DNA from: Sporomusa sp.
GTDB taxonomy: Bacteria; Bacillota_C; Negativicutes; Sporomusales; Sporomusaceae
Direction of reading: 5' to 3'
Length of the DNA stretch: 16,266 nt
NCBI GenBank assembly: GCA_029256645.1
Contig: JAQSXM010000020.1
Span: 1-16,266 of the forward strand
The notes below the pieces were generated by a model, which was given only the letters and a program-made list of their open reading frames with translations, searched no databases and was not told the DNA's origin. The position numbers and the translations under genes were made by a program. Shown here piece by piece: positions 1 to 7,218 of the stretch (position 1 is its first letter; the number at the start of each line of letters is the position of its first letter).

Positions 1-1029
1 AAAGCTGATGCAGAAAACCGGGCAGTGATTGACAAACTGTCAAAAGAGTATGCAAGTGAATTGGAGAGTCTTGGAGTAAAGGTTAGCAAGCAAGCTAAAA
101 AAGCAAGCGGTTTGGTAATGAGCGGTGATGCCCGGCTGCGTTGGATTGATGATGGCAGCGGCAACACAAAGTTCGCGGAGCGTTTCCGGATCAATATGAA
201 TGCTGAAGTTAATGCTGACACTAGCTTTTATGGCCGTATTGTAGCTCTTAATCACAATGAACTGGGGACATATAAGACAAGTACCGACAACGACCGGTTA
301 AATGTGGCTGATGCCGCTTTTACAACCAGAAATTTCTACGGGACTACCGTTACCGTGGGCCGGTTTAGCCAGCAAATGGATCCGGGTGGCTACTGGATGA
401 ATACTACCGGTGGTGTTGACGGTATAAAAGTCACTGCTGGTAACAAACTCAAAGTGACTGCCGGTTTTGCTAACTTTGGACCTTATTCTGCTATGCAAAA
501 AGGCAATTCGATAATTGACCCGGCCACAGGGACAGCCGAAATCAAAGACGCCTTTTTTACTCAGGCTGTTTACCCGTTGAGTGATACTACTACTGTTGGT
601 GGCTGGTGGTTTAAAGAGGAAACCGGTGAAGATAGTAAATTTGACGTAAAATCGATACATGTTACTACTAAGTTATCGCCTGACTTCACCCTGGCAACCG
701 GATATGGTAAAAACTATATTGAAACTAATGGTAAAAAACCGACTTTTCAACAAACCCGTCTAACCTACGGTGCTGTGAGCCCCGCTAAAGCAGGCTCATG
801 GAGTTTGGCAGCCGAGTTCCGCAAGTTTGAACCTGGTGTCAATAACAGTATTTACACTACATCTATGGTTGGATCTGTGAACGATGCCAAAGGCTGGGGT
901 ATTATTGGCAGCATGGCAGTAGCCAGGAATATCACCTTTACTACCTTCTATGGTTTTAACGCAAAAAAAGTATCCACCAACGCTGATATCGACAACTATA
1001 CCCGTTGCCAAATTGATTATTTGTTTTAG
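1..1029 (+). CDS. Outer-membrane porin, SLH/OmpM-like (5' end missing)
   Basis: The reading frame is open from base 1, so this is the C-terminal 342 residues of a longer protein. The first ~30 residues (ADAENRAVIDKL, then KEYASELESLGVKV) look like the charged coiled-coil linker that follows the SLH domain in Negativicutes OmpM-type porins. The rest has alternating, aromatic-rich strands with many Gly/Thr/Asn, as in a beta-barrel (for example NFYGTTVTVGRF, KVTAGFANFGPY, FTLATGYGKNY). It ends in the strand-like CQIDYLF with a terminal Phe, the usual outer-membrane insertion signal. Such porins sit in the outer membrane, let small solutes diffuse through, and tether the membrane to peptidoglycan by the SLH domain, which would lie upstream of this window. 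The general class is fairly sure; the exact subfamily is inferred because the SLH part is not visible. Confidence 0.8.
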   Translation, partial: KADAENRAVIDKLSKEYASELESLGVKVSKQAKKASGLVMSGDARLRWIDDGSGNTKFAERFRINMNAEVNADTSFYGRIVALNHNELGTYKTSTDNDRLNVADAAFTTRNFYGTTVTVGRFSQQMDPGGYWMNTTGGVDGIKVTAGNKLKVTAGFANFGPYSAMQKGNSIIDPATGTAEIKDAFFTQAVYPLSDTTTVGGWWFKEETGEDSKFDVKSIHVTTKLSPDFTLATGYGKNYIETNGKKPTFQQTRLTYGAVSPAKAGSWSLAAEFRKFEPGVNNSIYTTSMVGSVNDAKGWGIIGSMAVARNITFTTFYGFNAKKVSTNADIDNYTRCQIDYLF

Positions 1030-1047
1030 AATTATTTAACCTGCAAA

Positions 1048-1082
1048 AAGGCCGCTTGTTATTATTATTACGCGGTGGCCTT
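1048..1082 (+). terminator. Possible terminator hairpin after the porin gene
   Basis: AAGGCC (1048-1053) can pair with GGCCTT (1077-1082), with two further GC pairs inside and an AT-rich loop. There is no T-run after it on the + strand. An A-run precedes it, so it would look more like a terminator on the minus strand. It lies 18 bp after the porin stop. This is a weak call. Confidence 0.3.
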
Positions 1083-1108
1083 ATGCCGATAAAGGCTAAC
1101 ATGCCAGC

Positions 1109-1124
1109 TTCTGGAATACCAGAA
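1109..1124. promoter_or_regulatory. Inverted repeat upstream of the IlvD/Edd gene
   Basis: TTCTGG-AATA-CCAGAA is a perfect 6-bp inverted repeat with a 4-bp centre, ending about 30 bp before the dehydratase start codon. Its position and size would suit a repressor operator. No -35/-10 pair could be placed with confidence, and no sigma-54 element is visible here, unlike upstream of the two later operons. The operator role is inferred. Confidence 0.35.
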
Positions 1125-1155
1125 ATATTAAACAAAGTAAAGGGGACAAGAAAAG

Positions 1156-2823
1156 ATGAAAAGAGAACTGCGCAGTAACTTTGCCATCGGCAGCTTACGA
1201 TGGGCAACGCGGCGGACTATGTGGCGGGCCCTGGGAATCACCGACGAGGAAATGGCAAGACCCAAGATTGCTATTGTAAATTCATCATCCAATCTGGCAG
1301 TTTGTTTCAGCCACCTTGATGAGATTGCCAAAAGAATGCGGGATGCTATTCACGCTGCAGGTGGGCTGGCGTTCGAGGTGCGTACAGTGGCACCAAGTGA
1401 TTTCATTACCGTTGTAGGCGGTCACGGCGGCTACATCCAGTCTGCCCGTGATCTTATTGTGAATGATATTGAAGTACAGGTTGAAGGTGCCTATTTCGAT
1501 GGTATGATCTGTTTGGCGTCATGTGATAAGACAGTACCTGGTCAAATTATGGCAGCAGGACGCTTAAACATACCTACGCTAATCGTGGCTTGCGGCTACC
1601 AGCCGGCAGGAAAATATCGCGGCCAACACATCGATATTGAGGATATCTTTGTTCAGGCCGGACATCATGCCACAGGCAAGATTACATTGGAAGAACTGAC
1701 AGAGATGACCGAGGTCGCCATCCAAGGTCCTGGGGTATGCCCGGGAATGGGTACTGCCAATTCTACTCATATCATGACCGAAGCATTAGGGTTAGCCCTT
1801 CCCGGCAGTACGCCGGTGTTGGCTAACAGCCGCAAAATGTGGGATACGGTGCGTAAAGCCGGTGAAAGAATTGTCCAAATGGTATGGGATGATGTGAAAC
1901 CGCGTGATATTCTGACACCGGAGGCTTTTGCCAATGCCACAATGCTAATGCTGTCAGGCAGTTGCTCTATCAATACGGTAAAACATCTGCAGGCAATCGC
2001 TGCAGAGGCAGAGTGTGACGTGGATGTCTATGCATTGTTTGAGAAGTATGCCGATAAGATTCCACTTCTGACAGGGGTTCGTCCCAATGGTGAACATACG
2101 ATTGAGGAGTTCGAGGCGGCTGGCGGCGCGCAAGGGATGCTCAAGCAGTTAGAAAGATTTTTGTTGAAGGATGCCAAGACCGTCACTGGCCAAACCTTGG
2201 GCGAGATTCTTAAAGACGTGAAGGTTGCAGATGAGGAGATCATCCGCCCGGTAGAGCGGGCACTGGCCTACCGGCCATCAATTGTACTAGTTAAGGGAAC
2301 ACTGGCTCCGGACTACGGCATTATTAAGCTTGCTGTTACCGATGACAGGCCGATGAAATTTACTGGGAATGCGATTATCTATCATTCGATGCAGGAAGGC
2401 ATTGAAGGTCTGAAGAAGGGGGAAATCAAACCAGGCATGGTAGCCGTATTAAGAGGGCTTGGCCCCAAAGGCACGCCAGGTATGGGGCAGGCCTCCGGCT
2501 TTATATTTGCCCTCGATGGTGCAGGCCTAACAGGCAAGGTGGCAGTGGTTACCGATGGACTGTTGTCAGGGCTTGTCAACAAAACCTTATTAGTAGGCGA
2601 GATATCCCCTGAGGCCGAATATGGGTTATTAGGACTGGTAGAAAATGGCGACCTGATTACTATCGATGTAGAAAATCGTGTTGTTAACCTTGAAGTGGCT
2701 GATGCGGTTCTTGCCGAACGTAACACCCGCCGACAGAGTTTTCTTAAGAAAGAACGGGGCTGGCTGTCGATCTATCAGCGTTGCGTTTCACCATTGAACA
2801 AGGGAGCCGTTCTTTTAGAATAA
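1156..2823 (+). CDS. IlvD/Edd-family dehydratase (dihydroxy-acid or sugar-acid type)
   Basis: A 555-residue protein, the usual size for this family, which removes water from 2,3-dihydroxy acids or aldonic acids using an Fe-S cluster and Mg2+. Visible signatures: Cys50 in the segment after VNSSSN; CDKTVPG at 123-129, with the Fe-S cysteine and the Asp/Lys metal site; CPGMGTAN at 195-202, with the third cluster cysteine; and near the C-terminus VTDGLLSG with Ser471 at the catalytic-serine position. The last motif is normally GRFSG, so the Arg-Phe is changed to Leu-Leu. The three-cysteine arrangement suits a [2Fe-2S] enzyme. An AAAGGGG ribosome site precedes the ATG. The gene stands alone between the porin and a strong terminator, so it is probably not part of the sigma-54 operons. 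Whether it serves branched-chain amino-acid synthesis or sugar-acid catabolism cannot be decided; the divergent motifs and the absence of ilv neighbours favour a catabolic role. Confidence 0.85.
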   Translation: MKRELRSNFAIGSLRWATRRTMWRALGITDEEMARPKIAIVNSSSNLAVCFSHLDEIAKRMRDAIHAAGGLAFEVRTVAPSDFITVVGGHGGYIQSARDLIVNDIEVQVEGAYFDGMICLASCDKTVPGQIMAAGRLNIPTLIVACGYQPAGKYRGQHIDIEDIFVQAGHHATGKITLEELTEMTEVAIQGPGVCPGMGTANSTHIMTEALGLALPGSTPVLANSRKMWDTVRKAGERIVQMVWDDVKPRDILTPEAFANATMLMLSGSCSINTVKHLQAIAAEAECDVDVYALFEKYADKIPLLTGVRPNGEHTIEEFEAAGGAQGMLKQLERFLLKDAKTVTGQTLGEILKDVKVADEEIIRPVERALAYRPSIVLVKGTLAPDYGIIKLAVTDDRPMKFTGNAIIYHSMQEGIEGLKKGEIKPGMVAVLRGLGPKGTPGMGQASGFIFALDGAGLTGKVAVVTDGLLSGLVNKTLLVGEISPEAEYGLLGLVENGDLITIDVENRVVNLEVADAVLAERNTRRQSFLKKERGWLSIYQRCVSPLNKGAVLLE

Positions 2824-2870
2824 GTGCAAAACGCAATTAAGACAGGCGTGTGAAAATTTACCAAGCAATA

Positions 2871-2910
2871 AAGCGGGAATCTACCAAAGCTGGTATATTC
2901 CCGCTTTTGT
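2871..2910 (+). terminator. Intrinsic terminator after the IlvD/Edd gene
   Basis: AAGCGGGAAT (2871-2880) pairs perfectly with ATTCCCGCTT (2897-2906). After one mismatch, an inner TACCA/TGGTA stem closes an AAGC loop. TTTTGTAT follows. It lies 47 bp after the stop codon and is a convincing rho-independent terminator. Confidence 0.88.
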
Positions 2911-2940
2911 ATATTATTTAATTTACCCTGTCTGTTTACA

Positions 2941-2980
2941 CAACAGTTGAATGTACCTGTTTAGGTACATTCAACTGTTG
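2941..2980. promoter_or_regulatory. Activator-binding-site candidate 1, a 40-bp perfect palindrome (upstream operon)
   Basis: Two 18-bp arms (2941-2958 and 2963-2980) are exact reverse complements around a GTTT centre. The core ATGTACCTGTTTAGGTACAT (2951-2970) recurs almost unchanged before the second sigma-54 promoter (7177-7196). Its centre is about 118 bp upstream of the -24 GG, a typical distance for an enhancer bound by a sigma-54 activator. The likely ligand is the Fis-type HTH of the activator encoded at 5384-6808. There is no T-run after it, so it is not a normal terminator, although as RNA it would fold into a strong hairpin. Confidence 0.75.
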
Positions 2981-2994
2981 GAAAATCTAAAAAA

Positions 2995-3014
2995 ATGTTG
3001 CGGAATAGGTACAT
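2995..3014. promoter_or_regulatory. Second, half-degenerate activator site (upstream operon)
   Basis: ATGTTGCGGAATAGGTACAT keeps the right half AGGTACAT of the palindromic core, while the left half is degraded. It starts 44 bp after the first core, about four helical turns, so both could be bound on one DNA face. A closely similar element occupies the matching place before the second promoter (7219-7238). Confidence 0.6.
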
Positions 3015-3076
3015 CCACAAACTAATAGATAGTCAGATAGGCTTGTGTATTTGATTTATTCTCAATTTTTCGACAT

Positions 3077-3092
3077 TGGCATAAAAATTGCA
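3077..3092 (+). promoter_or_regulatory. Sigma-54 (-24/-12) promoter of the chemoreceptor/UroD-like operon
   Basis: TTGGCATAAAAATTGCAT has the invariant GG (3078-3079) and GC (3090-3091) exactly 12 bp apart, as in the consensus TGGCACG-N4-TTGC. The expected start of transcription is near 3103, giving a leader of about 64 nt. An almost identical element, TTGGCATAGAAATTGCTT, lies before the CoA-transferase gene. Confidence 0.88.
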
Positions 3093-3166
3093 TATATATC
3101 TATGGGGGCGTAGAGAGAGCATTCAATAATATCATGGATAGTTAACTTAAAAGGAGTATCAGCGAT

Positions 3167-3979
3167 ATGACTTTGGATGAGATTATTAACTCTGCCGAAT
3201 TTTTTCGCGATCTTAATGCATTTGATTGTTCTGTAATGATATGCGATATTCAGGGAAAGATCCTTCATTATGTACCGGCAGTTACGTTTCATGCCAATGT
3301 AAAGATTGGTGAGATCGCACAGGGCGGGGCGATACTGGAATGCATTAAAAGCAAACAAAAGGTTGTTAAAGCGGTGCCGAAGGAGGTATATGGCATCCCG
3401 GTAAAGGCTATTGTTAAGCCTGTATTTGATGCAAATCAGGAGTTTATTGGCATTGTCGGTACTGCCATAAGCCTGCATACACAGGAAGTACTCCAAAATG
3501 TTGCTCACACAATCGCAGCTACTACACAGCAATTGAGCGTCACATCCGAGAACCTTACACTATCTGCTACTAAATTAGCAGATGACTTGATCAAAGTACG
3601 TATGGGTGGAGAGCGGGTATTGGCTGATATCAATAAGACTACAAATATCCTGCATTTTGTCAGCGAGATTGCCGCCAATTCCAATTTATTAGGGCTTAAT
3701 GCGGCAATTGAGGCGGCAAGGGCTGGCGAGCATGGCCGGGGATTTGCTGTTGTTGCCGAGGAAATTCGCAAGATGGCTGTCAATAGCAGCAATTCAGTAA
3801 AAGATATTGCAGATATTCTGAAAACGATCCAGCATGATACTGGCTATGTTATTGATACATTAGCAAAAACAGCCGAGTTGGGCAGCCTGCAAGCGGCAGC
3901 AACCAGTGAGATTTCAGTTTCAATGCAACAACTGGCCTCAACTGCCGGTGATGTACAAAGGGTTGCCGAGACTGTATAG
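3167..3979 (+). CDS. Soluble methyl-accepting chemotaxis protein
   Basis: 270 residues. The C-terminal half carries the highly conserved MCP hairpin tip, [18 protein letters not shown] followed by [16 protein letters not shown] (about 171-204), which contacts CheA and CheW. The N-terminal ~105 residues form a small alpha/beta sensor-like domain (for example [15 protein letters not shown] and [12 protein letters not shown]), perhaps PAS/Cache-like. There is no signal peptide and no membrane helix, so the receptor should be cytoplasmic and sense an internal ligand or metabolic state. The signalling part is short, so few methylation sites are expected. AAGGAG lies 10 bp before the ATG. It is the first gene behind a sigma-54 promoter whose activator sites are shared with the acyl-CoA operon, which suggests it directs swimming toward the substrate of this pathway or in response to its metabolism. 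Confidence 0.88.
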   Translation: MTLDEIINSAEFFRDLNAFDCSVMICDIQGKILHYVPAVTFHANVKIGEIAQGGAILECIKSKQKVVKAVPKEVYGIPVKAIVKPVFDANQEFIGIVGTAISLHTQEVLQNVAHTIAATTQQLSVTSENLTLSATKLADDLIKVRMGGERVLADINKTTNILHFVSEIAANSNLLGLNAAIEAARAGEHGRGFAVVAEEIRKMAVNSSNSVKDIADILKTIQHDTGYVIDTLAKTAELGSLQAAATSEISVSMQQLASTAGDVQRVAETV

Positions 3980-4041
3980 GAGTGCTTCATAATTTTAGCT
4001 GGCAGTAAAAATAATATAAATTTTTTTTAGGAGTGATTTTC

Positions 4042-5175
4042 ATGGCTGATGTAATGACAGCAGAAGAAAGAATGGTGGCAACTATTAATCTTGAACCGGT
4101 GGACCGGGTGGTTTGTGCGCCCATTATCGAACAATATGCCGGGCAATTTGCCGGGATGACTAACAAGGAATTTCTGTGGGACTGGGATAAGGCACAGGAC
4201 GCCATGCAAAAAGTCTGGGAGGCTTTCCCCATTTGGGACAGTAATGCATATATGCTTCACGGGCGTATTGGACCTGTGGCTACTAAATGCGGCCCGGGCC
4301 AGTTTAAGATGCCTGGCAAGGAACTGGAAGATAATGCTCAGTATCAGATTCATGAATTTGAAGCGATGAAGCGCGAGGACTATCCTATTATTAAGGAAAA
4401 AGGATGGCCGGAATTCCGGATGATATTCCTGGAGCGGGCTCATCAGGTTAGCCGGGAAGAAGTGGTAAAAGGTATGCAGGAAATGACCCGGCTGCGCCAG
4501 GACGAGATTGACCGTTCACTTGCCCGTGGACAAAGTCTGACCTGGGGCGCTATTATGGGTACCATTCCATTTGATGCGCTGTCCATTGTCCGTTCTATGG
4601 ACCGGTTTTATAAGGATATGTTCCAGATTGGCGATCAGGTTGAAGAGTTGTTATGGATTATCAATGATGCCGTTATTGCCGGTAGTGAAGCAGCCGTAAA
4701 GGCAACCGGCGTTAACCGGGTATTCGTTGGCGGGGTCAGAGGATCAGGACAATTCATTGGTAAAAAACATTTTGAACGGTTTGTCTGGCCGCAGCTTAAA
4801 ACGATGGTAGACCGGTTGGTCGAAAAAAATATTGTCCCTATTCTGCATTTTGATGCTGACTGGACGAAAAACCTGGAGTATTTCCTGGATTTGCCGAAAG
4901 GTAAATTTGTGCTCGAACTGGATAGTGCTACCGACATTTTTAAGGCACATGAGATTTTGAAAGGCCATTGCTCCATAAAAGGGGATGTAGGTGCGGCATT
5001 GTTTACTGTGGCCTCCCCCAGTGAATTAGATGATTACGCTAAAAAGCTGATCACTACATTCCGCAATGGTGAAGGGTTAATGTACTCATCCGGGTGCAAT
5101 TTGCCAATGAATGCAAGGCACGAGAATGTCAAAGCCTTCTTTGATGCTGTTGAGAAATACGGAAGATATAATTAA
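4042..5175 (+). CDS. Uroporphyrinogen-decarboxylase/MtaA-like protein
   Basis: 377 residues from ATG 4042, which has AGGAG 8 bp upstream; the in-frame GTG at 4033 overlaps that ribosome site and is unlikely to be used. The UROD fold is suggested by the N-terminal MTAEERMVATINLEPVDRV, by FVWPQLKTMVDRLVEK, by the LHFDADW strand end, and by the C-terminal SSGCNLPMNARHENVKAF. In MtaA-type corrinoid methyltransferases zinc is held by H-x-C plus a later Cys. Here the first pair reads His269-Phe-Asp271, with Cys352 kept. The protein is therefore more likely a methyltransferase-like or unknown catabolic enzyme than a haem-pathway enzyme. No corrinoid protein or activase gene is nearby. It follows the chemoreceptor gene by 62 bp and probably shares its sigma-54 promoter. 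Confidence 0.75.
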   Translation: MADVMTAEERMVATINLEPVDRVVCAPIIEQYAGQFAGMTNKEFLWDWDKAQDAMQKVWEAFPIWDSNAYMLHGRIGPVATKCGPGQFKMPGKELEDNAQYQIHEFEAMKREDYPIIKEKGWPEFRMIFLERAHQVSREEVVKGMQEMTRLRQDEIDRSLARGQSLTWGAIMGTIPFDALSIVRSMDRFYKDMFQIGDQVEELLWIINDAVIAGSEAAVKATGVNRVFVGGVRGSGQFIGKKHFERFVWPQLKTMVDRLVEKNIVPILHFDADWTKNLEYFLDLPKGKFVLELDSATDIFKAHEILKGHCSIKGDVGAALFTVASPSELDDYAKKLITTFRNGEGLMYSSGCNLPMNARHENVKAFFDAVEKYGRYN

Positions 5176-5204
5176 TTTATACATCCCGCAGTAAAGAAGT
5201 TTGC

Positions 5205-5251
5205 AGGCGCAGGCGGGTGGTGTGTTATAACGCTCCACCGCTGGCGCTTGA
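5205..5251. repeat. Intergenic 23-bp repeat, copy 1, within an imperfect hairpin
   Basis: Positions 5229-5251 match 11303-11325 at 21 of 23 bases (shared centre CACCGCTGGCGC). Here the repeat sits in a GC-rich imperfect hairpin: GGTGG before it pairs with CCACC, and GCGC with GCGC. It lies in the 3' region of the UroD-like gene. No T-run follows, so a terminator role is doubtful. Confidence 0.45.
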
Positions 5252-5325
5252 CTTCTGTGTTGCACACAACTCTAGATATACAAGGAAGAATATTGCGAAT
5301 AATCAAAATTGATAGATTAGCAGGA

Positions 5326-5358
5326 CGTTGTTGGTTTATGTCGAATAATGTAACAACG
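5326..5358. promoter_or_regulatory. Inverted repeat upstream of the activator gene
   Basis: CGTTGTT (5326-5332) and AACAACG (5352-5358) are exact reverse complements 19 bp apart, just before the ribosome site of the activator gene. This could be an operator or a leader hairpin. No convincing promoter hexamers were found around it, so the activator may be weakly constitutive or partly transcribed from the upstream operon. Confidence 0.3.
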
Positions 5359-5383
5359 ATAAAAATCAGAGAGGGTGATGTTA

Positions 5384-6808
5384 TTGCCGCGTAAACCCAA
5401 GCAAGCGGGGCGAAATTATCAACTTGCCAAACAGAATTTGGATCAGATTTTTGATATGCTGCCTGATCCAATATTTGTAACCGACCGACACGGCAATGTG
5501 CTGCTTTCCAATTCTACCACTGCATTGACACTCGACATATCCTTGGATCAGCTTTTGAAATCTAATGTGCGTGATCTTGTGACCAATGGCTATTATACCA
5601 AATCATATGCCCTGGAAGCGGCAGAAAAGAAGAGTGTAGTTTCAGGTGAGCTCATTACCAAACTCAACATCAGGCAGTTATCAACAAGTACACCGATCAT
5701 AGATGAGGACGGAAATGTTATTCTGGTCCTAACAACCGGTAAAGCGATGGATCCTGGAAGTATGTGCAGCAGTCCGGAAAAACGTGAACTGATTAATCGC
5801 CGCAAGCGAGAGGTTGAATATCTGCGCAGTTATGTACTGGACCGGGATACTGTGGTCGCTGAAAGCAAGTCTATGCGACAACTGCTGCTGCAGGCCCATA
5901 CGGTTGCCCAGACAGATAGTACTGTTGTTCTGTATGGCGAGACAGGTACCGGCAAGGAAATCCTGGCTAAATACCTGCACCGTCACAGTAAGCGGGCCGG
6001 TGAGGCGTTTATAGCCGTCAATTGTGCGACATTCCCTGAGCATCTTGTTGAATCAGAACTATTTGGTTATGAAAAAGGGGCTTTCACCGGGGCAAGTGCT
6101 GACGGAAAAATAGGCTTATTCGAAGCTGCCCATCGAGGCACACTGTTTCTGGATGAGATTGCAGAAATGCCATTGTTTCTGCAATCGAAACTTCTACGGG
6201 TTTTGGAGACTTACGAGGTACGGCGTCTGGGGAGCCATATTGACCGGAAACTGGATTTCAGATTGATCGCTGCCACTCATAAGGATCTCCAGAAGATGAC
6301 CTATGATGGGACTTTTCGAACTGACTTATTTTATCGTCTTAGTGTTATACCACTTCATATACCGCCACTTAGGGACAGGCCTGAAGATATCGTGGCTTTA
6401 TCTTTTAAATTTTTTGAAGATTTCAAGAAAAAATATGGACCGGAAATTCAATTGACTCCTGACACATTGGGATCATTTCAGAAATATAACTGGCCGGGTA
6501 ATGTGCGGGAATTAAGAAATGTTGTAGAACGATTGGTAATTAGCAGTTTGCAAAACTATCCCTCTGAACAGCTTGTTCTTGATAACCAGGTTCATGGACT
6601 CGATTCTCAATATGATTCTTTCCGGTTAGCTGGACTTAACGGGACGTTGAAACAAGTGACGAGAGCTTTGGAAGAACGCTATATCTATCAAGTGCTAAAT
6701 GAATGTGGGGGCCGGATGGGAGAGGCAGCAGACCGGTTAGGGATTTACCGTACTGTTCTTTACCGTAAATTAAAGGCATTTGAGAAAGAAAGAAATGCAA
6801 CAAAATAA
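5384..6808 (+). CDS. PAS-domain sigma-54-dependent transcriptional activator
   Basis: About 474 residues. A PAS-like sensor (roughly residues 15-120; [21 protein letters not shown]) is followed by a linker and an AAA+ sigma-54 interaction domain. This domain has Walker A GETGTGKE near 185-192, the sigma-54-contact loop GAFTGA near 232-237, and Walker B TLFLDEIA near 253-260. The C-terminus is a Fis-type HTH ([20 protein letters not shown]). Start choice: a GGTGAT-type ribosome site (5374-5379) suits TTG at 5384; the overlapping GTG 5375 and ATG 5378 lie inside that site, so they are less likely but possible. It opens promoters with ATP when its PAS domain senses a ligand, and its obvious targets are the two sigma-54 promoters in this window, at 3077 and 7312. 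There is no receiver domain, so control is probably by direct ligand binding. Confidence 0.92.
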   Translation: MPRKPKQAGRNYQLAKQNLDQIFDMLPDPIFVTDRHGNVLLSNSTTALTLDISLDQLLKSNVRDLVTNGYYTKSYALEAAEKKSVVSGELITKLNIRQLSTSTPIIDEDGNVILVLTTGKAMDPGSMCSSPEKRELINRRKREVEYLRSYVLDRDTVVAESKSMRQLLLQAHTVAQTDSTVVLYGETGTGKEILAKYLHRHSKRAGEAFIAVNCATFPEHLVESELFGYEKGAFTGASADGKIGLFEAAHRGTLFLDEIAEMPLFLQSKLLRVLETYEVRRLGSHIDRKLDFRLIAATHKDLQKMTYDGTFRTDLFYRLSVIPLHIPPLRDRPEDIVALSFKFFEDFKKKYGPEIQLTPDTLGSFQKYNWPGNVRELRNVVERLVISSLQNYPSEQLVLDNQVHGLDSQYDSFRLAGLNGTLKQVTRALEERYIYQVLNECGGRMGEAADRLGIYRTVLYRKLKAFEKERNATK

Positions 6809-6811
6809 CAG

Positions 6812-6852
6812 AAAAAAACTGGGTGTACTGTTTCAGGTACATTCAGTTTTTT
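6812..6852 (+). terminator. Intrinsic terminator of the activator gene, containing an activator-site-like core
   Basis: AAAAAACTG (6813-6821) pairs with CAGTTTTTT (6844-6852), ending in a T-run. Inside, TGTACTG-TTT-CAG(G)TACA extends the stem with one bulge. It begins 4 bp after the stop codon. The inner 20 bp (6823-6842) resemble the ATGTACCT-N4-AGGTACAT activator core, with the right half AGGTACAT intact. Confidence 0.8.
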
Positions 6853-6867
6853 ATTTATGTATCAGAA

Positions 6868-7112
6868 TTTATAAGTTTTGAGAGGTTGAAAGTCCTTATA
6901 AAACAAGGGGAGCCAAGGTCAATGCCCGGCTTGAGCAAGGAGACGGCGACCCCGCAACCCTGCAACCCCCCGGCCTTTGCCGGAAAAAGCGTTCCGCAGG
7001 AGAAAAGCCGGGCGGTATTCCGTTTGGGGTAATGCCAAAAGTAAAACCATTCTCTTGTATTCGCGGATTATTTGATATGTGCAAAGCCAAAAGACTGCGT
7101 TAGCGGTTTTTC
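6868..7112 (+). ncRNA. Possible structured RNA of unknown class
   Basis: This is non-coding, locally GC-rich DNA with several nested complementary segments. TTTATAAG (6868-6875) pairs with CTTATAAA (6895-6902). GCCCGGCTT (6924-6932) pairs exactly with AAGCCGGGC (7005-7013). Inside that helix CCTGC (6959-6963) pairs with GCAGG (6996-7000), which encloses the CCGGC-CTTT-GCCGG hairpin (6970-6983). ACCCC (6949-6953) could pair with GGGGT (7026-7030) as a pseudoknot. The stretch ends in a terminator-like hairpin (7094-7107). The segment lies between the activator's terminator and the next activator site, so it would need its own promoter, and none was identified. It matches no riboswitch consensus recognised by eye. 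The folding is seen in the sequence; an RNA gene is inferred. Confidence 0.4.
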
Positions 7113-7114
7113 TT
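7094..7114 (+). terminator. Terminator-like hairpin after the foldable segment
   Basis: ACTGC-GTTA-GCGGT (one G-T pair) is followed immediately by TTTTCTT and preceded by AAAAG. The stem is short but has the right form for a rho-independent terminator. It would end any transcript crossing 6868-7093. Confidence 0.5.
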
Positions 7115-7172
7115 ACAGCTTTATATGTAGTCCCTACCGAAGTTTGTAATTACAGGTGGGTTAGACGGTTGC

Positions 7173-7200
7173 TTAGATGTACCTGATTAGGTACATCTAA
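7173..7200. promoter_or_regulatory. Activator-binding-site candidate 1 (acyl-CoA operon)
   Basis: TTAGATGTACCT (7173-7184) and AGGTACATCTAA (7189-7200) are exact reverse complements around GATT. The core differs from the one at 2951-2970 only in the spacer (GATT instead of GTTT). Its centre is about 126 bp upstream of the -24 GG of the promoter at 7312, a normal enhancer distance. Confidence 0.75.
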
Positions 7201-7218
7201 TTTTTTAAAATGTTAGAA

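Noticed and set aside
3062..3532. Minus-strand frame covering the sigma-54 promoter and the chemoreceptor start
   Set aside because: It overlaps a strong promoter and an MCP gene, and its cysteine-rich translation looks random.
4033..4042. GTG at 4033 as the start of the UroD-like gene
   Set aside because: It overlaps the AGGAG ribosome site (4029-4033); ATG 4042 has the correct 8-bp spacing.
6875..6960. Group II intron fragment (GGTTGAAAGTCC recalls intron domain I)
   Set aside because: No reverse transcriptase and no domain V-like hairpin were found; the resemblance is too short to support a call.
6940..7015. Cobalamin riboswitch (a CCCCGCAACCCTGCAA run recalls part of its consensus)
   Set aside because: The B12-box and the CACTG element are missing, and no gene follows directly.
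6823..7032. Small plus-strand frame over the terminator and foldable segment
   Set aside because: It starts inside the activator's terminator without a ribosome site, and its composition follows the GC-rich RNA-like segment.
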